From assembly GCA_027483785.1 (NCBI GenBank), contig JAIXTU010000170.1, forward strand, positions 1-6,027: 6,027 nt of DNA, written 5' to 3'. Of this stretch, positions 4,783 to 6,027 are shown in pieces. How positions within the stretch are numbered: the first letter of the stretch is position 1; every line of letters starts with the position of its first letter. A program made the position numbers and the translations under genes. The notes beneath the pieces were generated by a model. The model saw nothing but the letters and a program-made list of their open reading frames with translations, made no database searches and was not told the DNA's origin. Source of the stretch: Flavobacterium sp. (GTDB taxonomy: Bacteria; Bacteroidota; Bacteroidia; Flavobacteriales; Flavobacteriaceae).

Positions 4783-6027
4783 GCGCGAAATCGTTTGCGT
4801 ACGGTCGGGTCCTACCGAAATAATTTTAATAGGAACGCCAACTTCCGCTTCGATAAATGAAACGTAGTCTTTTAATTCGGTCGGTAAATCGCTGTATTCG
4901 GTAAGTCCAGTAAGGTCGGCATGCCATCCTGTGAAACTTTTGTAAACCGGACTCACGTTTTCTTCTTCAATGTTGTAAGGAAGGTGGTCGATGATTTCGC
5001 CACGATAATTGTAGGCTGTACATACTTTAAGTTCTTCAAAACCTGAGAGAACATCGCCTTTCATCATCATGAGTTGGGTAACGCCGTTTATTTGAACAGC
5101 GTATTTTAGAGCAACGAGATCGAGCCAGCCGCAACGACGTTTACGTCCGGTAACCGAACCAAATTCGTTTCCAATACGTGCCATGGTTTCGCCCACTTCA
5201 TCGAAGAGTTCTGTTGGAAAAGGTCCGCTTCCTACACGTGTGGTATAGGCTTTGAAAATTCCGTAAACGTCTTTGATTTTATTTGGAGCAATTCCCAAAC
5301 CGGTACAAGCGCCGGCAGCCGTAGTATTCGACGAGGTTACGAATGGATACGTACCAAAATCAACGTCGAGTAAACTTCCTTGTGCACCTTCGGCTAAAAT
5401 CGATTTACCATCTTTAAGTGCTTGAAAAAGATACGCTTCGCTGTCGATGAATTGCAGTTTTTTTAATGTTTCGATGGCTTCGAAAAATTCGTTTTCCATT
5501 TCAGCTAGGTTGTACTGAATGGAAACGTCGTAGAATTTAATCATTGCCTCGTGTTTATCGGCGAGATTTCGGTAACGTTCTTTAAAATCGTCGAGTTCTA
5601 AATCGCCGATTCGCAAGCCATTACGCCCGGTTTTATCCATGTATGTTGGCCCGATTCCTTTAAGTGTCGAACCAATTTTCGCTTTGCCTTTCGATGCTTC
5701 TGAAGCGGCATCGAGCAAGCGATGAGTTGGTAAAATCAGGTGTGCTTTACGCGAAATGATCAGTTTGTTGTAAATGTCGATTTTGAATTGTTCCAAACCT
5801 TCGAGTTCTTTCACAAATACAACAGGATCGATAACAACGCCGTTTCCGATGATGTTAACCGCATTTTTGTGGAAAATTCCGCTTGGGATGGTTCGTAACA
5901 CGTGCTTGATTCCGTCGAATTCGAGCGTGTGTCCGGCGTTTGGTCCGCCTTGGAATCGTGCAATAATATCATACTTTTGGGTGAGCACGTCGACAATTTT
6001 TCCTTTGCCTTCGTCGCCCCATTGCAA
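4780..6027 (-). CDS. purA: Adenylosuccinate synthetase, partial (N-terminus beyond the right edge)
   Basis: PurA joins aspartate to IMP using GTP, giving adenylosuccinate, the first dedicated step of AMP synthesis in the cytoplasm. The visible 415 residues contain QWGDEGKGK (2-10, phosphate-binding loop with the catalytic Asp5, equivalent to E. coli Asp13), NAGHT (30-34, catalytic His33, equivalent to His41), GSTLKGIGPTY (119-129), EGAQGSLLDVDFGTYPFVTS (213-232), TGRKRRCGWLD (293-303) and VGPDRTQTI (405-413). Both catalytic residues are offset by eight from E. coli, so about eight N-terminal residues lie outside the window. The first visible codon is TTG and should be read as an internal leucine (LQWGDEG), not a start. 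The complete protein would be about 423 residues, normal for Bacteroidetes. The stop codon (4780-4782) lies nine bases before sdaA on the same strand. Confidence 0.97.
   Translation of the reverse strand: MQWGDEGKGKIVDVLTQKYDIIARFQGGPNAGHTLEFDGIKHVLRTIPSGIFHKNAVNIIGNGVVIDPVVFVKELEGLEQFKIDIYNKLIISRKAHLILPTHRLLDAASEASKGKAKIGSTLKGIGPTYMDKTGRNGLRIGDLELDDFKERYRNLADKHEAMIKFYDVSIQYNLAEMENEFFEAIETLKKLQFIDSEAYLFQALKDGKSILAEGAQGSLLDVDFGTYPFVTSSNTTAAGACTGLGIAPNKIKDVYGIFKAYTTRVGSGPFPTELFDEVGETMARIGNEFGSVTGRKRRCGWLDLVALKYAVQINGVTQLMMMKGDVLSGFEELKVCTAYNYRGEIIDHLPYNIEEENVSPVYKSFTGWHADLTGLTEYSDLPTELKDYVSFIEAEVGVPIKIISVGPDRTQTISR

Noticed and set aside
4493..4783. Plus-strand open frame of 96 codons antisense to the sdaA 5' end
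   Set aside because: It mirrors the well-conserved beta domain of the serine ammonia-lyase on the other strand and has no promoter or family resemblance of its own.
6007..6027. A start codon for purA at the right edge (TTG at 6027)
   Set aside because: The TTG codes for an internal leucine in the conserved LQWGDEGKGK loop. The equivalent E. coli residue is number 9, so the true start lies outside the window.

Overview
The window looks like chromosomal DNA from a member of the Bacteroidota, most likely the Flavobacteriia or a close relative. The evidence is the sequence character of the PurA, PanB and L-serine ammonia-lyase proteins, the lack of Shine-Dalgarno sequences, and TAnnTTTG (Bacteroidetes -7 type) boxes just upstream of three genes. 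An intergenic element at about 1124-1258 also resembles a conserved sequence that I recall from flavobacterial genomes. No tRNA, rRNA, CRISPR array, transposase or integrase is visible.

Layout from left to right. Positions 1-261 are non-coding, with an imperfect inverted repeat. Positions 262-942 hold a very AT-rich plus-strand gene for an unrecognised membrane protein; its composition is unlike the rest of the window, so it may be acquired. Positions 943-1285 are non-coding but structured: a terminator-like hairpin lies at 989-1032, and a larger fold at 1124-1258 has a closing helix and two long arms, a three-way-junction shape. The rest is housekeeping. On the minus strand are a short RluA-family pseudouridine synthase (1286-1972) and panB (1972-2790), which overlap by one base. 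A small secreted NTF2-like protein follows on the plus strand (2899-3342). Next on the minus strand are a single-chain iron-sulfur L-serine ammonia-lyase (3346-4770) and purA (from 4780, running off the right edge).

Working together: purA makes the first dedicated intermediate of AMP synthesis. The serine ammonia-lyase nine bases downstream turns serine into pyruvate and ammonia. PanB makes ketopantoate for coenzyme A and is probably translationally coupled to the pseudouridine synthase. panB and the secreted-protein gene diverge from a short intergenic region with a -7 box on each side. The secreted-protein and serine ammonia-lyase genes converge with only three bases between their stop codons.

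The enzymes are ordinary. The parts most worth a second look are the structured element at 1124-1258, the AT-rich membrane-protein insert with its flanks, and the possible leaderless promoter of the serine ammonia-lyase gene, which overlaps the purA stop codon. I see no defence, secretion or biosynthetic system that I could claim as new.
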